Below, piece by piece: positions 29,701 through 39,894 of a stretch of 64,000 nt of DNA. The translations under genes and the position numbers were made by a program. Under the pieces are notes generated by a model. It had not been told where the DNA came from and searched no databases. It saw only the letters and a program-made list of their open reading frames with translations. The stretch's first letter is position 1; each line of letters opens with the position of its first letter. The stretch is from Solibacillus silvestris (GTDB taxonomy: Bacteria; Bacillota; Bacilli; Bacillales_A; Planococcaceae), in assembly GCA_001586195.1 (NCBI GenBank), contig CP014609.1, positions 3,555,001 to 3,619,000 of the forward strand, given 5' to 3'.

Positions 29701-31695
29701 TTATAAAGCCTGTTTTATAATTTTTCTGTAATAATTGATGGTTAATGCTGCAAACACGATGTACATGACAATATATAAAGCCATTGTAACAAGAAGAGGC
29801 GTAGTCAATTCTGTGCCGAATAAAAACCAGCCGGATTTTACAGCAAAGTAGCTGTGGAGTAATCCGATAAATAATGGTACACCAAAGTTAAATAACTGCT
29901 TCTTCATTATACCGCGCGTTAGTTCCTCTTCTGTAAAGCCAATCTTACGGAGAATCTTATAGGATTCCATTTCTTCATCCGCTTCAGACATTTGTTTAAA
30001 GTATAATATACTGCCCGTTGCCAGTAAAAAGGCTAAACCTAAAAACGCGGTTGTAAAAATTGTCGTTCCATATAGATTTAAATTATATTCAACCGTTGAT
30101 CGCAGTGAGCTTAATTTATTTACCCCACGGTCTATTTCATCATCTTCAAACACTATGTTGGCACCTGTTTGTTTGTAGAGCTTTTCAGCAGCTTCATATG
30201 TTTCATCATTCGCATCAATCAGGTTAATGGATGTTTGCTCTTTTGTTAGATAGCCAATTTCATGCTCGTTGTTTAATTGCTGGATCTGGTTAAACAGATT
30301 ATCTTCAACGATAACTACAAAACCGCCTCCTGTAATACGCCATGCCACAATCGAAGTATCGTTCACTTCCTTAACTTTTAGCGGAAACTGGTGCTCTTGA
30401 TGCAGGAATATAAAGTCGTGTGGTGCTTCTAGCGGCAATATATTTGCCTGGAACCCGTTATAGCCTGCAATAATTGCCTCCCCCTCTGAAAGCATGACAT
30501 CAGGATCGAGCTGATGGTAGTCCGAAAGCGGAATCATTAGGACATCCGCTAACGTATCACCTTGAAGCATTTCTACTATCTCACCAGAAAAAATTTCCGC
30601 CATATCAAATTGGGCGCTCGTTAACCTAAACTTATTTTCCTCAAATGCGATTCCTTCCCGCTCCAACGCTTCAATGAATGGCTCTCCACGGCCATCTACC
30701 ATTATATAGTCTGCTGGTACAGAATTTTCTGCTGTACTGCCTGCTGAGTAGTAACTAATATAGGAAAGTGTCGTAATTGCAAGCGATACCGCCGTAATGA
30801 CAGTAATGAGCGTCAGTGATTTAGCATTGCCCTTCATTCGGTGCATAATTGGTGTCAGCGCCAAAACATCGTTCAGATTTAAATGCCCTTTCTTTCTTAG
30901 GCGGAACATATTTAATATGAATGCAACCGAATAGCGGAAAACAAAGTAAGTCCCGCCAATTGTCGTTGCTAAAATAATAACCATGCTTAAAAATAGGTTT
31001 GTTGTTTGCCCTGAGAATAATAACGTACTTTTATAGTAGCCATAAATAATCAACGCTAACCCGATAGCCCCCATCACCATAGGGAATACACTAAAGCGTT
31101 TCACACGCTCGTCCGCCTGCTTGGAAGCGTTAAATAACGAGAGTAATGTAGTTCTGTGTACCATAAATGCCATTTGTGCTAAAAGAACTGCGAGCAAAAT
31201 ACCAAATACAATTAACGTATTCACAACCGCTACTTTGCTGATACTTAATGTTACGACCGCATCAAATTTTAGTAGCTTCAGTAAAATCATCGCAAACAGA
31301 CGTGAACTTAAAAAACCGAGTAAAATTCCGATGCTTACCGCACCTATAAATAGCAGGATATTTTCAAAGGCAATCAGGCGTGTCACAAGCCCTTTTGTCA
31401 TGCCGACCAATTGATACAACCCAATTTCCTTGCTGCGACGTTTAATAAATAAGTGATTGGCATACAACACAAAGAACAGGACGATAAAATACAGCATATA
31501 CGATGCCGCTTCAAACCCGGAAGCTGCCGTTCCGCTCGCTTTCGTCGCTTCAATGATCGATTCATTGTACTGCAATGTCACAAATGAGAAAAACAGTGTC
31601 ACACTGAAAATGAGTGCAAAAAAGTATAAGTAATAGTGACGCATATTTTTTAGCATGCTTTTAAATACAAGCTGACTAAGCTTCACTCTGCTCAC
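29701..31695 (-). CDS. Bce-type ABC transporter permease (FtsX-like)
   Basis: Permease of 664 residues with the architecture of BceB: about ten membrane segments, FtsX-like repeats, and one large extracellular domain (roughly residues 310-530). In characterised Bce modules this domain goes with resistance to peptide antibiotics that bind lipid II or undecaprenyl pyrophosphate (bacitracin, nisin and others), and the transporter is also the sensor for the histidine kinase. The N-terminus [20 protein letters not shown] and the [17 protein letters not shown] stretch are typical. Its start overlaps the ATPase gene by 20 bases. Which antibiotic it handles cannot be read from sequence. Confidence 0.85.
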   Translation of the reverse strand: MSRVKLSQLVFKSMLKNMRHYYLYFFALIFSVTLFFSFVTLQYNESIIEATKASGTAASGFEAASYMLYFIVLFFVLYANHLFIKRRSKEIGLYQLVGMTKGLVTRLIAFENILLFIGAVSIGILLGFLSSRLFAMILLKLLKFDAVVTLSISKVAVVNTLIVFGILLAVLLAQMAFMVHRTTLLSLFNASKQADERVKRFSVFPMVMGAIGLALIIYGYYKSTLLFSGQTTNLFLSMVIILATTIGGTYFVFRYSVAFILNMFRLRKKGHLNLNDVLALTPIMHRMKGNAKSLTLITVITAVSLAITTLSYISYYSAGSTAENSVPADYIMVDGRGEPFIEALEREGIAFEENKFRLTSAQFDMAEIFSGEIVEMLQGDTLADVLMIPLSDYHQLDPDVMLSEGEAIIAGYNGFQANILPLEAPHDFIFLHQEHQFPLKVKEVNDTSIVAWRITGGGFVVIVEDNLFNQIQQLNNEHEIGYLTKEQTSINLIDANDETYEAAEKLYKQTGANIVFEDDEIDRGVNKLSSLRSTVEYNLNLYGTTIFTTAFLGLAFLLATGSILYFKQMSEADEEMESYKILRKIGFTEEELTRGIMKKQLFNFGVPLFIGLLHSYFAVKSGWFLFGTELTTPLLVTMALYIVMYIVFAALTINYYRKIIKQAL

Positions 31696-32437
31696 CGCCT
31701 AAAACACTTTGCGTATTCAAAATTTGCTGGAAAAACTCTTTGCGTGATTTATCGCCCTTATACAGTTCCGTATAAATTTGGCCGTCTTTTAAAAACAGTA
31801 CACGGGAACAGAAGCTGGCGGCAATGGCATCATGGGTAACCATCATGATTGTTGTATTTTTTGCTTTATTAATTTTTGCTAAATTATCGAGCAGTGCAGT
31901 GGCCGCTTTTGAATCAAGTGCCCCTGTTGGTTCATCTGCAAATACAAGGGATGGATTCGATATTAATGCTCTTGCTGCGGATGTACGCTGCTTTTGACCA
32001 CCGGAAATTTCATTCGGGTATTTCGATAAAATATCTGCTATCCCTAATATCGATACAAGCTCCTTTAAACGTTGCTCTGCCGCTGCCTTTGGAATTGAAC
32101 TTAGCGATAACGGCAGTAGAATATTTTCCTTCACCGTCAAAGTGTCGAGTAAATTATAGTCCTGAAAAATAAAACCGAGCTCATCCCGGCGGAATTTTGC
32201 TAATGTACGTTCCTTCATCCCTTGAAGCTTTTGCCCATTGATCTCGACAAATCCGTCTGTCACTTGATCTATGGAACAAAGTACATTTAATAACGTCGTT
32301 TTTCCCGAACCTGAAGCACCCATAATGCCGACAAATTCACCCTTTTCCACTTCTAAATCAATGCCCTTTAATACTTCTTGCGCAAGCGATCGCTTACCAT
32401 ATGTTTTTCGAACTTTACGTGCAATTAAAATGCTCAT
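31676..32437 (-). CDS. Bce-type ABC transporter ATP-binding protein
   Basis: ATPase of 253 residues, BceA/MacB type. Walker [13 protein letters not shown]-loop [12 protein letters not shown], signature [14 protein letters not shown], Walker [14 protein letters not shown] and switch His in MMVTHDA. It is separated from the kinase gene by 97 bases that hold a terminator-like hairpin and a second inverted repeat, so the transporter genes are probably induced separately from the regulators. Confidence 0.88.
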   Translation of the reverse strand: MSILIARKVRKTYGKRSLAQEVLKGIDLEVEKGEFVGIMGASGSGKTTLLNVLCSIDQVTDGFVEINGQKLQGMKERTLAKFRRDELGFIFQDYNLLDTLTVKENILLPLSLSSIPKAAAEQRLKELVSILGIADILSKYPNEISGGQKQRTSAARALISNPSLVFADEPTGALDSKAATALLDNLAKINKAKNTTIMMVTHDAIAASFCSRVLFLKDGQIYTELYKGDKSRKEFFQQILNTQSVLGGEQSEA

Positions 32438-32479
32438 TGTTCTCCATCCTTTCTTGTTATTTTCATTCTACATGTTCCG

Positions 32480-32507
32480 GTCATGTGAATCGTTTGATTT
32501 ACATGAC
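32480..32507. promoter_or_regulatory. Inverted repeat in front of the Bce-type transporter genes
   Basis: GTCATGT (32480-32486) and ACATGAC (32501-32507) form a perfect 7-bp dyad 14 bases apart, upstream of a weak TAGAAT (minus strand) before the ATPase gene. A site for the module's response regulator is a reasonable guess. Confidence 0.4.
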
Positions 32508-32554
32508 AAAAACGCTCGGTAAGTGACAAGTTCGTCACATTCCAAGCGTTTTTT
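32506..32554 (-). terminator. Terminator-like hairpin between kinase and transporter genes
   Basis: AAAACGCTCGG (32509-32519) pairs with CCAAGCGTTTT (32542-32552) with one mismatch; inside it GTGAC (32523-32527) pairs with GTCAC (32534-32538). Five T follow on the minus strand. It would end the regulator transcript, or attenuate it before the transporter genes. Confidence 0.7.
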
Positions 32555-33506
32555 GGTAATCATTCATTTTTGGGAAAGTAATTTTCACAGTAGTACCTAC
32601 CCCTTCTGTTGATTCGATTGCCAGAAGAATATGCAGTGATTCTGCCGCCTGTTTAGCGAGGTACAGCCCCATTCCTGTAGCAGCACTCGTTTCACGGCCA
32701 ATTGTTCCAGTATAGGATTTGCGGAATACACGAGGCAAATCTTCACTCTTTATACCGATTCCCTCATCTTGAATAATGAGAACAGCTTGCTCGTTCGTCA
32801 TATGAGCGGTTATTCTAACTTCTCCCCCGACATCACTATACTTTACCGCATTCGATAAAATTTGCCGTACGATAAAACCTAGCCACTTTGTATCTGAGTG
32901 TACAGTCAGATCGTCCACTTCCAGGTCGAAAGCGATTTTCTTTTCAAAACACCAGGTGCGCAGTGCTTTAATTTCTTGAATAAGTACATCTTTTACGTGT
33001 ACTTTTTCAATTCGGTTATCAAGCTCGATCGTCATAAGACGTGTTGCATGAAGCTGCTGGTCTAATAGTAAATAAAGACGCAGCCATTCATTTTCAATGC
33101 GTTCCTTTACTTCGCTTTTCTCTACTTTTTCCAGCAACAGCTGCATTGCGGTTAATGGAGATTTCATTTCATGTACCCACGCTAAAAGCTCGTCCTGCCG
33201 TTCTAATACAATTTGCTTCTGTTCCTGTACTTTTGCATTCTTATTAGCCAACTGCTCTTTATAATCTTCATGAATAACATCAAAATAGTTCCCTTTAAAC
33301 TTCACATACGGCTTCATCATTTTCCTGTCTTTCACATAACGTAAACTGAAATAACCGGCAACGAGTGTAAACCAAATAATGTTTAAATAGAGTAGCGAAA
33401 CATCGTGGAAGCCTTTATCTAGAAATAGTATTAAATTCAATAGCAGCTGAAGGATGATGACAAACAGCATCATAGAAATATATTGTCTAATAAACAAGCG
33501 GATCAT
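32535..33506 (-). CDS. Intramembrane-sensing histidine kinase of the Bce type
   Basis: Kinase of 323 residues with two membrane segments near the N-terminus (about 10-30 and 37-55) joined by a very short loop, the mark of intramembrane-sensing kinases that rely on a Bce transporter for input. The phosphorylated His is His112 in WVHEMKSPLTA. The ATPase part has the N-box QILSNAVKYSD, the G1 DEGIGIKSED and the G2 TGMGLYLAK. Its ATG overlaps the response regulator's stop by four bases. Confidence 0.88.
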   Translation of the reverse strand: MIRLFIRQYISMMLFVIILQLLLNLILFLDKGFHDVSLLYLNIIWFTLVAGYFSLRYVKDRKMMKPYVKFKGNYFDVIHEDYKEQLANKNAKVQEQKQIVLERQDELLAWVHEMKSPLTAMQLLLEKVEKSEVKERIENEWLRLYLLLDQQLHATRLMTIELDNRIEKVHVKDVLIQEIKALRTWCFEKKIAFDLEVDDLTVHSDTKWLGFIVRQILSNAVKYSDVGGEVRITAHMTNEQAVLIIQDEGIGIKSEDLPRVFRKSYTGTIGRETSAATGMGLYLAKQAAESLHILLAIESTEGVGTTVKITFPKMNDYQKTLGM

Positions 33507-34183
33507 GCATCCACCGCCAAATAGCCAAGGCCTTTTTTCGTCATAATCACATTGATAAGACCAATATCCTCTAATCGTTGGCGTAAACGATTTACATTGA
33601 CCGTTAATGTATTGTCATTTACGAAGCGTTCATCATCCCATAATTTACGCATTAGTTCATCACGGGAAACGATCTGTCCTTTCGCCTTTACGAGCACCTT
33701 TAAAATAAACAGCTCGTTTTTCGTTAACTCTATCTGCTGATCTTTAAAATGAACAATCGCGCGGTCATAATGAATTTCAGCTCCATTCCATTTTTCAATA
33801 TCACTTTGCTGTGCTTCCTGATAATTATAAGCGCGTCGGAGCAATGCTTGTACTTTTGCGATTAATACTTCCGTATGGAAAGGTTTTTGCACAAAGTCAT
33901 CTGCTCCCATTTGCATCGCCATGATCATATCCATCGGGTGATCGCGTGAGGAAAGAAATAAAATAGGGACATTCGATACTGCCCTTATTTCACGACACCA
34001 ATGGAAGCCATCAAATGCAGGCAGCTGAATATCAATAATAACAAGCTGAGGTTCTTCTTCTTTAAACGCCACCATTATATGTTGAAAGTCTTCTGGTCCG
34101 ATTACTTGTATATTCCACTGTGCTAATCGTTCGCCTATCAGTTCAAAAATGGAGACATCATCTTCTATTAATAACACCTTCAA
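33503..34183 (-). CDS. OmpR-family response regulator of the Bce-type module
   Basis: Response regulator of 226 residues. The receiver domain has the acidic pair in LIEDD, the phosphoacceptor Asp51 in VIIDIQLPAFDG, a Ser in FLSSRD and Lys100 in VQKPF. The C-terminal winged helix shows ELTKNELFILKVLVKAKG and NDNTLTVNVNRLRQRLE, as in BceR-type regulators. The start is a TTG at 34183, nine bases after AAGGAG. It is divergent from a LysR gene. Confidence 0.88.
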   Translation of the reverse strand: MKVLLIEDDVSIFELIGERLAQWNIQVIGPEDFQHIMVAFKEEEPQLVIIDIQLPAFDGFHWCREIRAVSNVPILFLSSRDHPMDMIMAMQMGADDFVQKPFHTEVLIAKVQALLRRAYNYQEAQQSDIEKWNGAEIHYDRAIVHFKDQQIELTKNELFILKVLVKAKGQIVSRDELMRKLWDDERFVNDNTLTVNVNRLRQRLEDIGLINVIMTKKGLGYLAVDA

Positions 34184-34299
34184 AGAACATCACTCCTTCT
34201 ATATACTCCCATTATACAAAAAACTAACAGTCCAACACTTCCAAACTTTGCTATAATCAATTCAATTACAGGAATTAGAGAAGAGGTGGGGAAAGAAAA

Positions 34300-35187
34300 A
34301 TGGATTTACGCCAAATCGAATACTTTGTTGAAGTGGCCAAGCATTTAAGTTTTACGAAAGCGGCAGCTACTTTGCATGTGTCACAGCCATCAATTAGTAA
34401 AGCAATTCAAAACTTTGAGTCGGAACTGGGTGTCCCGTTATTTTACCGGTCATCCAAACAGCTTGAACTAACAGATGCAGGTCATGCCGTTCTTGTGAAT
34501 TCAATGCAAGTACTTGAATCATTTCAAAATTTACGTTCCGAGTTAACGGACTTAATGCAATTAAAAAAGGGACAAATCCGTATCGGCATTCCACCAATCG
34601 TTGGGGCCGAGTTTTTTTCGAAATTAATCAGCTATTATAAAGAGCTTAATCCATATATCGAAATTTTATTAACGGAAGTCGGAACGAAGCGCATACGCCA
34701 CGAAATTGAAGCAGGCGAACTGGATGTTGGGTTAGTATGCAGTGTAACTTCCTCGAATGAATCTTTGGAAACAATACGATTTTTAAAAGACCCTTTAGTG
34801 TTAATCGTACATGAAAGCCATCCATTGGCAAAGAAGGAGTCGATCCAGCTAAGTGACTTAGCGATTGAAACTTTTATTATTTATCGGAAAGACTTTATTT
34901 TATATGATCGCATTATCGAGGAATGTTCCAAACACGGGTTTTTCCCTACGATTGCCTGTGAAACGACCCAGAAAGATTTATTTATCGAAATGGTTCAGGC
35001 AAAATTGGGGATTGCACTGCTTCCGGAAAAGCTTGCCGAGAAAATTCCTTACACTTCGATTAAATGCATCCCTTTTCAGGAAGAAGCCATTTATCTTGAA
35101 CTGGGGGTTACGTGGAAGAAAAATAAATACTTGCCTTTTGCAGTACGGGAATTTATTAAACTTGCCCGTGAATTTGTTACCCAATAA
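34300..35187 (+). CDS. LysR-family transcriptional regulator
   Basis: LysR-type regulator of 295 residues. The N-terminal helix-turn-helix is typical (MDLRQIEYFVEVAKHLSFTK, then AATLHVSQPSISKAIQNFE), followed by the two-lobed effector domain from about residue 90. The ATG follows GAGGTGGGG. It diverges from the Bce-type regulator gene and is convergent with the chemoreceptor gene, so its target is not obvious; LysR proteins often control a divergent neighbour or their own gene. Its ligand cannot be inferred. Confidence 0.9.
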   Translation: MDLRQIEYFVEVAKHLSFTKAAATLHVSQPSISKAIQNFESELGVPLFYRSSKQLELTDAGHAVLVNSMQVLESFQNLRSELTDLMQLKKGQIRIGIPPIVGAEFFSKLISYYKELNPYIEILLTEVGTKRIRHEIEAGELDVGLVCSVTSSNESLETIRFLKDPLVLIVHESHPLAKKESIQLSDLAIETFIIYRKDFILYDRIIEECSKHGFFPTIACETTQKDLFIEMVQAKLGIALLPEKLAEKIPYTSIKCIPFQEEAIYLELGVTWKKNKYLPFAVREFIKLAREFVTQ

Positions 35188-35191
35188 ATAA

Positions 35192-35222
35192 GTTGCCTAG
35201 AAAATTTGAATCTCTAGGCAAC
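35192..35222. terminator. Hairpin between the LysR and chemoreceptor genes
   Basis: GTTGCCTAGA (35192-35201) pairs with TCTAGGCAAC (35213-35222), a 10-bp stem lying between two convergent stop codons. The T-runs on both sides are poor, but the position fits a shared terminator. Confidence 0.75.
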
Positions 35223-35225
35223 CAT

Positions 35226-36047
35226 TTATAATTTATTTGCATACTCATTTAACTGCTCAGACATTGTTTGAATTTCAATCACAAAGTCGGAAACTTGTTG
35301 AATAGATTCGCTTTGTGATGTTCCAATAGTGGAAATTTGAGCAATAGAGTTCGTAATGTTTTGTGTAGCCTCACTAATTTGGGCCATCGTCTCTCTAATT
35401 TTCTGTGTTGATTCAACTGTTTCTTTCGAAAATCTACGAATCTCCGTCGCTACGACTTCAAAGCCCTTCCCTTTTTCACCTGCACGGGCAGCTTCGATTG
35501 CCGCATTTAATCCTAACAAATTGGTTTGGTCCGCCATACGTTTCAACAACGTTAAAATTTCGGAAGTCTTTTGAACATTCATTTCAGCCTGCTTTGATTG
35601 TTTTAATAACTCATCTGCTGATTCTTTCAATTTTGTAGAACCACCTGCAATACTGCCAATCTGCTTGTTCGCATGTGATAGAGAACCCATTATTGCTTGG
35701 GAAATTTCTATTAACTCCGAGTGCTTTCTCAATTGAACAGCAATTCCTCCGACTGTTTTACCTGATTTATCAAATAATGGCGTCGCTGTACCGATAAATT
35801 CAAAACCATAATAATCGGCTGGTACAATGGCCTCTAAACGGCGGTTTTTATTTAATGCCATCTTTAATGGCTCTTCCGGATTTAATTGTTGCCCAACACG
35901 TATTTTCAGGTCTAAATCTTCAGCAGGGAAATAGGCTACAAACTTTTCTAAATCACATATTGCAATTGATAAGTCTGCTGGAATTGCTTCTTTCACGATC
36001 GTTATCATGGAAATTAGCGCATCTAAAGATTCTATTTTATTAAGCAT
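35226..36047 (-). CDS. Soluble methyl-accepting chemotaxis-type transducer (YfmS-like)
   Basis: A 273-residue protein with no membrane segment. An N-terminal sensory domain (about 1-110) is followed by a short coiled-coil signalling domain. The hairpin tip [41 protein letters not shown] region is the conserved core that contacts CheA and CheW (here given as two adjoining stretches, about residues 188-230). The coiled coil is shorter than in membrane receptors, as in B. subtilis YfmS. The ligand is unknown; neighbouring glcB may hint at a carbon source but nothing in the sequence shows it. Confidence 0.82.
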   Translation of the reverse strand: MLNKIESLDALISMITIVKEAIPADLSIAICDLEKFVAYFPAEDLDLKIRVGQQLNPEEPLKMALNKNRRLEAIVPADYYGFEFIGTATPLFDKSGKTVGGIAVQLRKHSELIEISQAIMGSLSHANKQIGSIAGGSTKLKESADELLKQSKQAEMNVQKTSEILTLLKRMADQTNLLGLNAAIEAARAGEKGKGFEVVATEIRRFSKETVESTQKIRETMAQISEATQNITNSIAQISTIGTSQSESIQQVSDFVIEIQTMSEQLNEYANKL

Positions 36048-36147
36048 GTTTAACTCTCTTCTTTCCTGTTGCTATTACAATTTCGTTACTATTATACCAT
36101 TTTTACACTTAATTGATTAAATTCCCATTAATTTTAGATACTTAAAC

Positions 36148-36184
36148 GAAAAAGACTACTATTTCAGAAGAAATAGTAGTAGCT
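36148..36184 (-). terminator. Terminator of glcB
   Basis: CTACTATTTC (36156-36165) pairs with GAAATAGTAG (36170-36179), loop of four. On the minus strand the stem is followed by CTTTTTCG, just after the glcB stop codon. Confidence 0.85.
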
Positions 36185-36193
36185 TAGTAAATG

Positions 36194-38374
36194 TTATGCG
36201 TTTACTTTTTGTTTTGCTTTCGCTTCAATACGCTTTTTGTGTAAAATCGGCTCTGTGTAACCATTTGGTTGATCATAGCCTTTAAATATAAGTTCACTTG
36301 CTGCTTGGAAAGCTACAGAATCCTCGTAGTTTGCTGACATTGGTAAATATTCGGGATCGTCTGCATTTTGCTCATCTACAATTTTTGCCATACGTTTCAA
36401 TGATTCCTCTACTTGTTCTTTCGTACAAATACCGTGATGCAGCCAGTTTGCAACATGCTGACTTGAAATACGCAACGTTGCGCGGTCTTCCATTAAGCCG
36501 ATATTATTAATATCCGGCACTTTTGAACAGCCCACACCATGTTCCACCCAACGGACTACGTAGCCAAGGATTCCTTGTGCATTATTATCAAGCTCATGTT
36601 GAATTTCTTCACGTGTCCAATCTGTATTTGCCGCTACTGGGATTTCCAAAATCGCATCTTGTAAATCTTCCGATGACACAATACCTTTTTGAACGTCTTT
36701 TACATTTACTTCATGATAATGTGTTGCATGTAATGTTGCGGCTGTCGGCGATGGTACCCAAGCAGTATTTGCCCCTGCTTTTGGATGATTGATTTTCTGC
36801 TCAATCATATCTGCCATTAAGTCCGGCATAGCCCACATCCCTTTTCCAATTTGTGCACGACCTTGCAAGCCTGCATTTAACCCAACGATGACATTGGATT
36901 TTTCATAAGATGTGAGCCATGTTGATGTTTTCATTTCGCCTTTGCGAATCATTGGGCCCGCTTCCATTGATGTATGGATTTCATCTCCTGTACGATCCAG
37001 GAATCCTGTATTAATAAAGACAATACGATTCTTCACTTCACGTATACATGCTTTTAAGTTAAGTGATGTACGTCGTTCCTCATCCATAACACCAATCTTT
37101 AACGTGAATCGTTCCAATCCGATTAAATCTTCTACACGCTCAAATAGTTTATTTGCAAACGCTACTTCCTTTGAGCCGTGCATTTTTGGTTTTACAATAT
37201 AGATAGAGCCTTTTTGCGAATTTTTATACGAACCATTGCCAATTACTTCATGCTTCGCTATTAAGCTCGTTACGACACCATCCATTATTCCTTCAGGCAC
37301 TTCGCTGCCATCTTGATCTAGAATTGCCGGATTTGTCATTAAGTGACCTACATTGCGAATAAACATTAAAGAGCGGCCATTTAATGTTACCGTATCACCA
37401 TTAACTCCCGTATATACACGGTCAGGATTTAATGTACGTGTTACCATTTTCGATCCTTTTGCAAAAGTTGCCGTTAAGTCGCCTTTCATCAGCCCTAACC
37501 AGTTTGCATAAACTTCCACTTTATCTTCTGCATCTACTGCTGCTACCGAGTCCTCGCAGTCCATAATTGTCGTAATAGCAGACTCTAAATAAATATCTTT
37601 TACTCCAGCTGCATCATCTTTTCCAATTGGGTGATTTCGGTCAATTTGAATTTCAATGTGCAAATCATTATTTTTCAGTAAAATCGCAGTCGGCTGTTCT
37701 GTTGTTCCTTGGTAGCCTACTAACTTTTCCGGCTCTGCCAATGTCGTCGTTTCACCATTTACGAGCGTAATTACTAATTTACTTTCTGCAATTTTATAAG
37801 TTATTGCATCTTTATGTGAAGCGGCTTTTAAAGGAGCGGCTTGATCTAAAAACTTTTTCGCATAATCGATTACTTTGTTTCCACGAATCGGATTATAACC
37901 CTTGCCTGCTTCAGTACCGTCTTCGTCACTGATGACATCTGTACCGTATAGTGCATCATAGAAACTTCCCCAACGTGCATTTGCTGCATTAATTGCATAG
38001 CGTGCATTGCTGACAGGTACTACTAATTGCGGACCTGCCTGATATGCAATTTCTGCATCTACGTTTTCTGTTTCCACTTGGAAGTCTTCTGCTTTTGGTT
38101 CTACATAACCGATTTCTTCTAAAAACGCCTTATAGTCGGCAAATTGGAAATTCCCCTTATTTCCTTTATGCCACTCATTAATTTGTACTTGCAATGCATC
38201 ACGTTGAGCAAGCAATGCTTTATTTTCAGGTGCCAACTCATGAACCAGCTTATCGAAGCCATCCCAAAATGCCGTTTGCTCTACTCCACTGTTTGGTAAT
38301 ACTTGCTCATTAATAAACTGAAATAATACTTCTGCTACTTGTAAGTTCCCCACTTGCACGTAATTTGTCACCAT
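36194..38374 (-). CDS. glcB: Malate synthase G
   Basis: Condenses glyoxylate with acetyl-CoA to malate. At 726 residues it is the long G isoform. Catalytic regions known from E. coli are recognisable: [13 protein letters not shown] (substrate Arg), the Mg-binding [27 protein letters not shown] and [12 protein letters not shown] (general base Asp). The ATG follows AAGGGGGA. Isocitrate lyase and glycolate oxidase genes are not in the window, so the glyoxylate source is not shown. It lies alone between tuf and the chemoreceptor gene, in the accessory block. Confidence 0.95.
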   Translation of the reverse strand: MVTNYVQVGNLQVAEVLFQFINEQVLPNSGVEQTAFWDGFDKLVHELAPENKALLAQRDALQVQINEWHKGNKGNFQFADYKAFLEEIGYVEPKAEDFQVETENVDAEIAYQAGPQLVVPVSNARYAINAANARWGSFYDALYGTDVISDEDGTEAGKGYNPIRGNKVIDYAKKFLDQAAPLKAASHKDAITYKIAESKLVITLVNGETTTLAEPEKLVGYQGTTEQPTAILLKNNDLHIEIQIDRNHPIGKDDAAGVKDIYLESAITTIMDCEDSVAAVDAEDKVEVYANWLGLMKGDLTATFAKGSKMVTRTLNPDRVYTGVNGDTVTLNGRSLMFIRNVGHLMTNPAILDQDGSEVPEGIMDGVVTSLIAKHEVIGNGSYKNSQKGSIYIVKPKMHGSKEVAFANKLFERVEDLIGLERFTLKIGVMDEERRTSLNLKACIREVKNRIVFINTGFLDRTGDEIHTSMEAGPMIRKGEMKTSTWLTSYEKSNVIVGLNAGLQGRAQIGKGMWAMPDLMADMIEQKINHPKAGANTAWVPSPTAATLHATHYHEVNVKDVQKGIVSSEDLQDAILEIPVAANTDWTREEIQHELDNNAQGILGYVVRWVEHGVGCSKVPDINNIGLMEDRATLRISSQHVANWLHHGICTKEQVEESLKRMAKIVDEQNADDPEYLPMSANYEDSVAFQAASELIFKGYDQPNGYTEPILHKKRIEAKAKQKVNA

Positions 38375-38509
38375 TAAATCCCCCTTTTAAATGAACGTTT
38401 CTAATAATGAATTAGAATCCCCTGTTCTTACGTTTCATTATACAAGAGTCATTATATATAAATGAAATACATATATTGAATAAACATTATGCATTTACGT
38501 TATAAAGGG

Positions 38510-38550
38510 CACAAAAAAACATCTTGCAAGCGTCCCTGCAAGATGTTTTT
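38510..38550 (-). terminator. Terminator of tuf
   Basis: AACATCTTGCA (38518-38528) pairs with TGCAAGATGTT (38537-38547). On the minus strand the stem runs into seven T. It ends the rpsL-rpsG-fusA-tuf transcript. Confidence 0.93.
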
Positions 38551-38572
38551 GAAAATTAGCAATAAGCTAAAA

Positions 38573-39760
38573 TTATTTTTGGATAGATGCTACTACGCCA
38601 GCGCCTACAGTACGGCCACCTTCGCGGATAGAGAATTTAGTACCTTCTTCTAAAGCGATTGGAGCGATTAATTCAACAGTCATTTCGATGTTGTCGCCAG
38701 GCATTACCATTTCTACGCCTTCTGGTAACATGCAGATACCAGTTACGTCAGTTGTACGGAAGTAGAACTGAGGACGGTAGTTAGAGAAGAATGGAGTGTG
38801 ACGTCCACCCTCTTCTTTTGATAAAACATAAACTTCAGCTTTGAAGTTAGTGTGTGGAGTGATTGAACCTGGTTTAGCTAATACTTGACCACGTTGGATG
38901 TCTTCACGAGCAACACCACGTAATAAAGCACCGATGTTGTCACCAGCTTCAGCATAGTCTAATAATTTACGGAACATTTCTACACCAGTTACAGTAGTTT
39001 GTTTCGCTTCTTCTTCGATACCTACGATTTCAACTACGTCACCAACTTTAACTTGACCACGTTCAACACGGCCAGTTGCAACTGTACCACGACCAGTGAT
39101 AGAGAATACGTCCTCTACTGGCATCATGAATGGTTTGTCAGTTTGACGTTCTGGAGTTGGGATGTAAGAATCTACAGCGTCCATTAACTCAACGATTTTT
39201 TCTTCCCATTCTGCTTCGCCTTCTAAAGCTTTTAAAGCAGAACCTTTGATTACTGGAATGTCGTCGCCTGGGAAGTCGTACTCAGATAATAAGTCACGGA
39301 TTTCCATTTCAACTAATTCTAATAATTCTTCGTCGTCTACCATATCACATTTGTTCATGAATACTACTAAGTAAGGAACACCTACTTGACGAGATAAAAG
39401 GATGTGCTCGCGAGTTTGTGGCATTGGACCATCAGCAGCAGATACTACTAAGATACCGCCGTCCATTTGTGCAGCACCAGTGATCATGTTTTTAACATAG
39501 TCAGCGTGTCCTGGGCAGTCAACGTGTGCATAGTGGCGAGTTTCAGTTTCATACTCTACGTGAGAAGTATTGATTGTGATACCGCGCTCTTTTTCTTCTG
39601 GAGCGTTATCGATGTCAGCGTAAGATTTAGCTGCACCACCCATTTTTTTAGAAAGAACTGTTGCGATAGCAGCAGTTAAAGTTGTTTTACCATGGTCAAC
39701 GTGTCCGATTGTACCAATATTAGCATGCGTTTTAGAACGGTCAAATTTTTCTTTAGCCAT
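38573..39760 (-). CDS. tuf: Elongation factor Tu
   Basis: EF-Tu of 395 residues, which brings aminoacyl-tRNA to the ribosome. G motifs: [19 protein letters not shown] and NKCDMVDD. Domains 2 and 3 follow from about residue 210. Kirromycin- and other EF-Tu-drug contact regions show no obvious change. It follows fusA with a 134-base gap containing its own promoter. Confidence 0.99.
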   Translation of the reverse strand: MAKEKFDRSKTHANIGTIGHVDHGKTTLTAAIATVLSKKMGGAAKSYADIDNAPEEKERGITINTSHVEYETETRHYAHVDCPGHADYVKNMITGAAQMDGGILVVSAADGPMPQTREHILLSRQVGVPYLVVFMNKCDMVDDEELLELVEMEIRDLLSEYDFPGDDIPVIKGSALKALEGEAEWEEKIVELMDAVDSYIPTPERQTDKPFMMPVEDVFSITGRGTVATGRVERGQVKVGDVVEIVGIEEEAKQTTVTGVEMFRKLLDYAEAGDNIGALLRGVAREDIQRGQVLAKPGSITPHTNFKAEVYVLSKEEGGRHTPFFSNYRPQFYFRTTDVTGICMLPEGVEMVMPGDNIEMTVELIAPIALEEGTKFSIREGGRTVGAGVVASIQK

Positions 39761-39815
39761 TAGAAAATGCCTCCTCAGAGATATGTTTTATTTTTTAAAA
39801 TTATTCTAAGATGCC

Positions 39816-39842
39816 GACTATAAACGGGCCCCATCTATAGTC
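39816..39842 (-). promoter_or_regulatory. Hairpin in the tuf leader
   Basis: GACTATA (39816-39822) pairs with TATAGTC (39836-39842) around a GC-rich loop. No T-run follows, so it is not a terminator; it lies in the transcribed leader of tuf. Confidence 0.5.
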
Positions 39843-39865
39843 AGTCAATCATAGCTTACAAATTA

Positions 39866-39894
39866 TTTATACTTGATGCAAGGTGAAATTTCAA
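39866..39894 (-). promoter_or_regulatory. Promoter of tuf
   Basis: TTGAAA (39894-39889) and TATAAA (39871-39866) are 17 bases apart on the minus strand. The -35 begins directly after the fusA stop codon, so tuf can be made independently of fusA. Confidence 0.75.
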
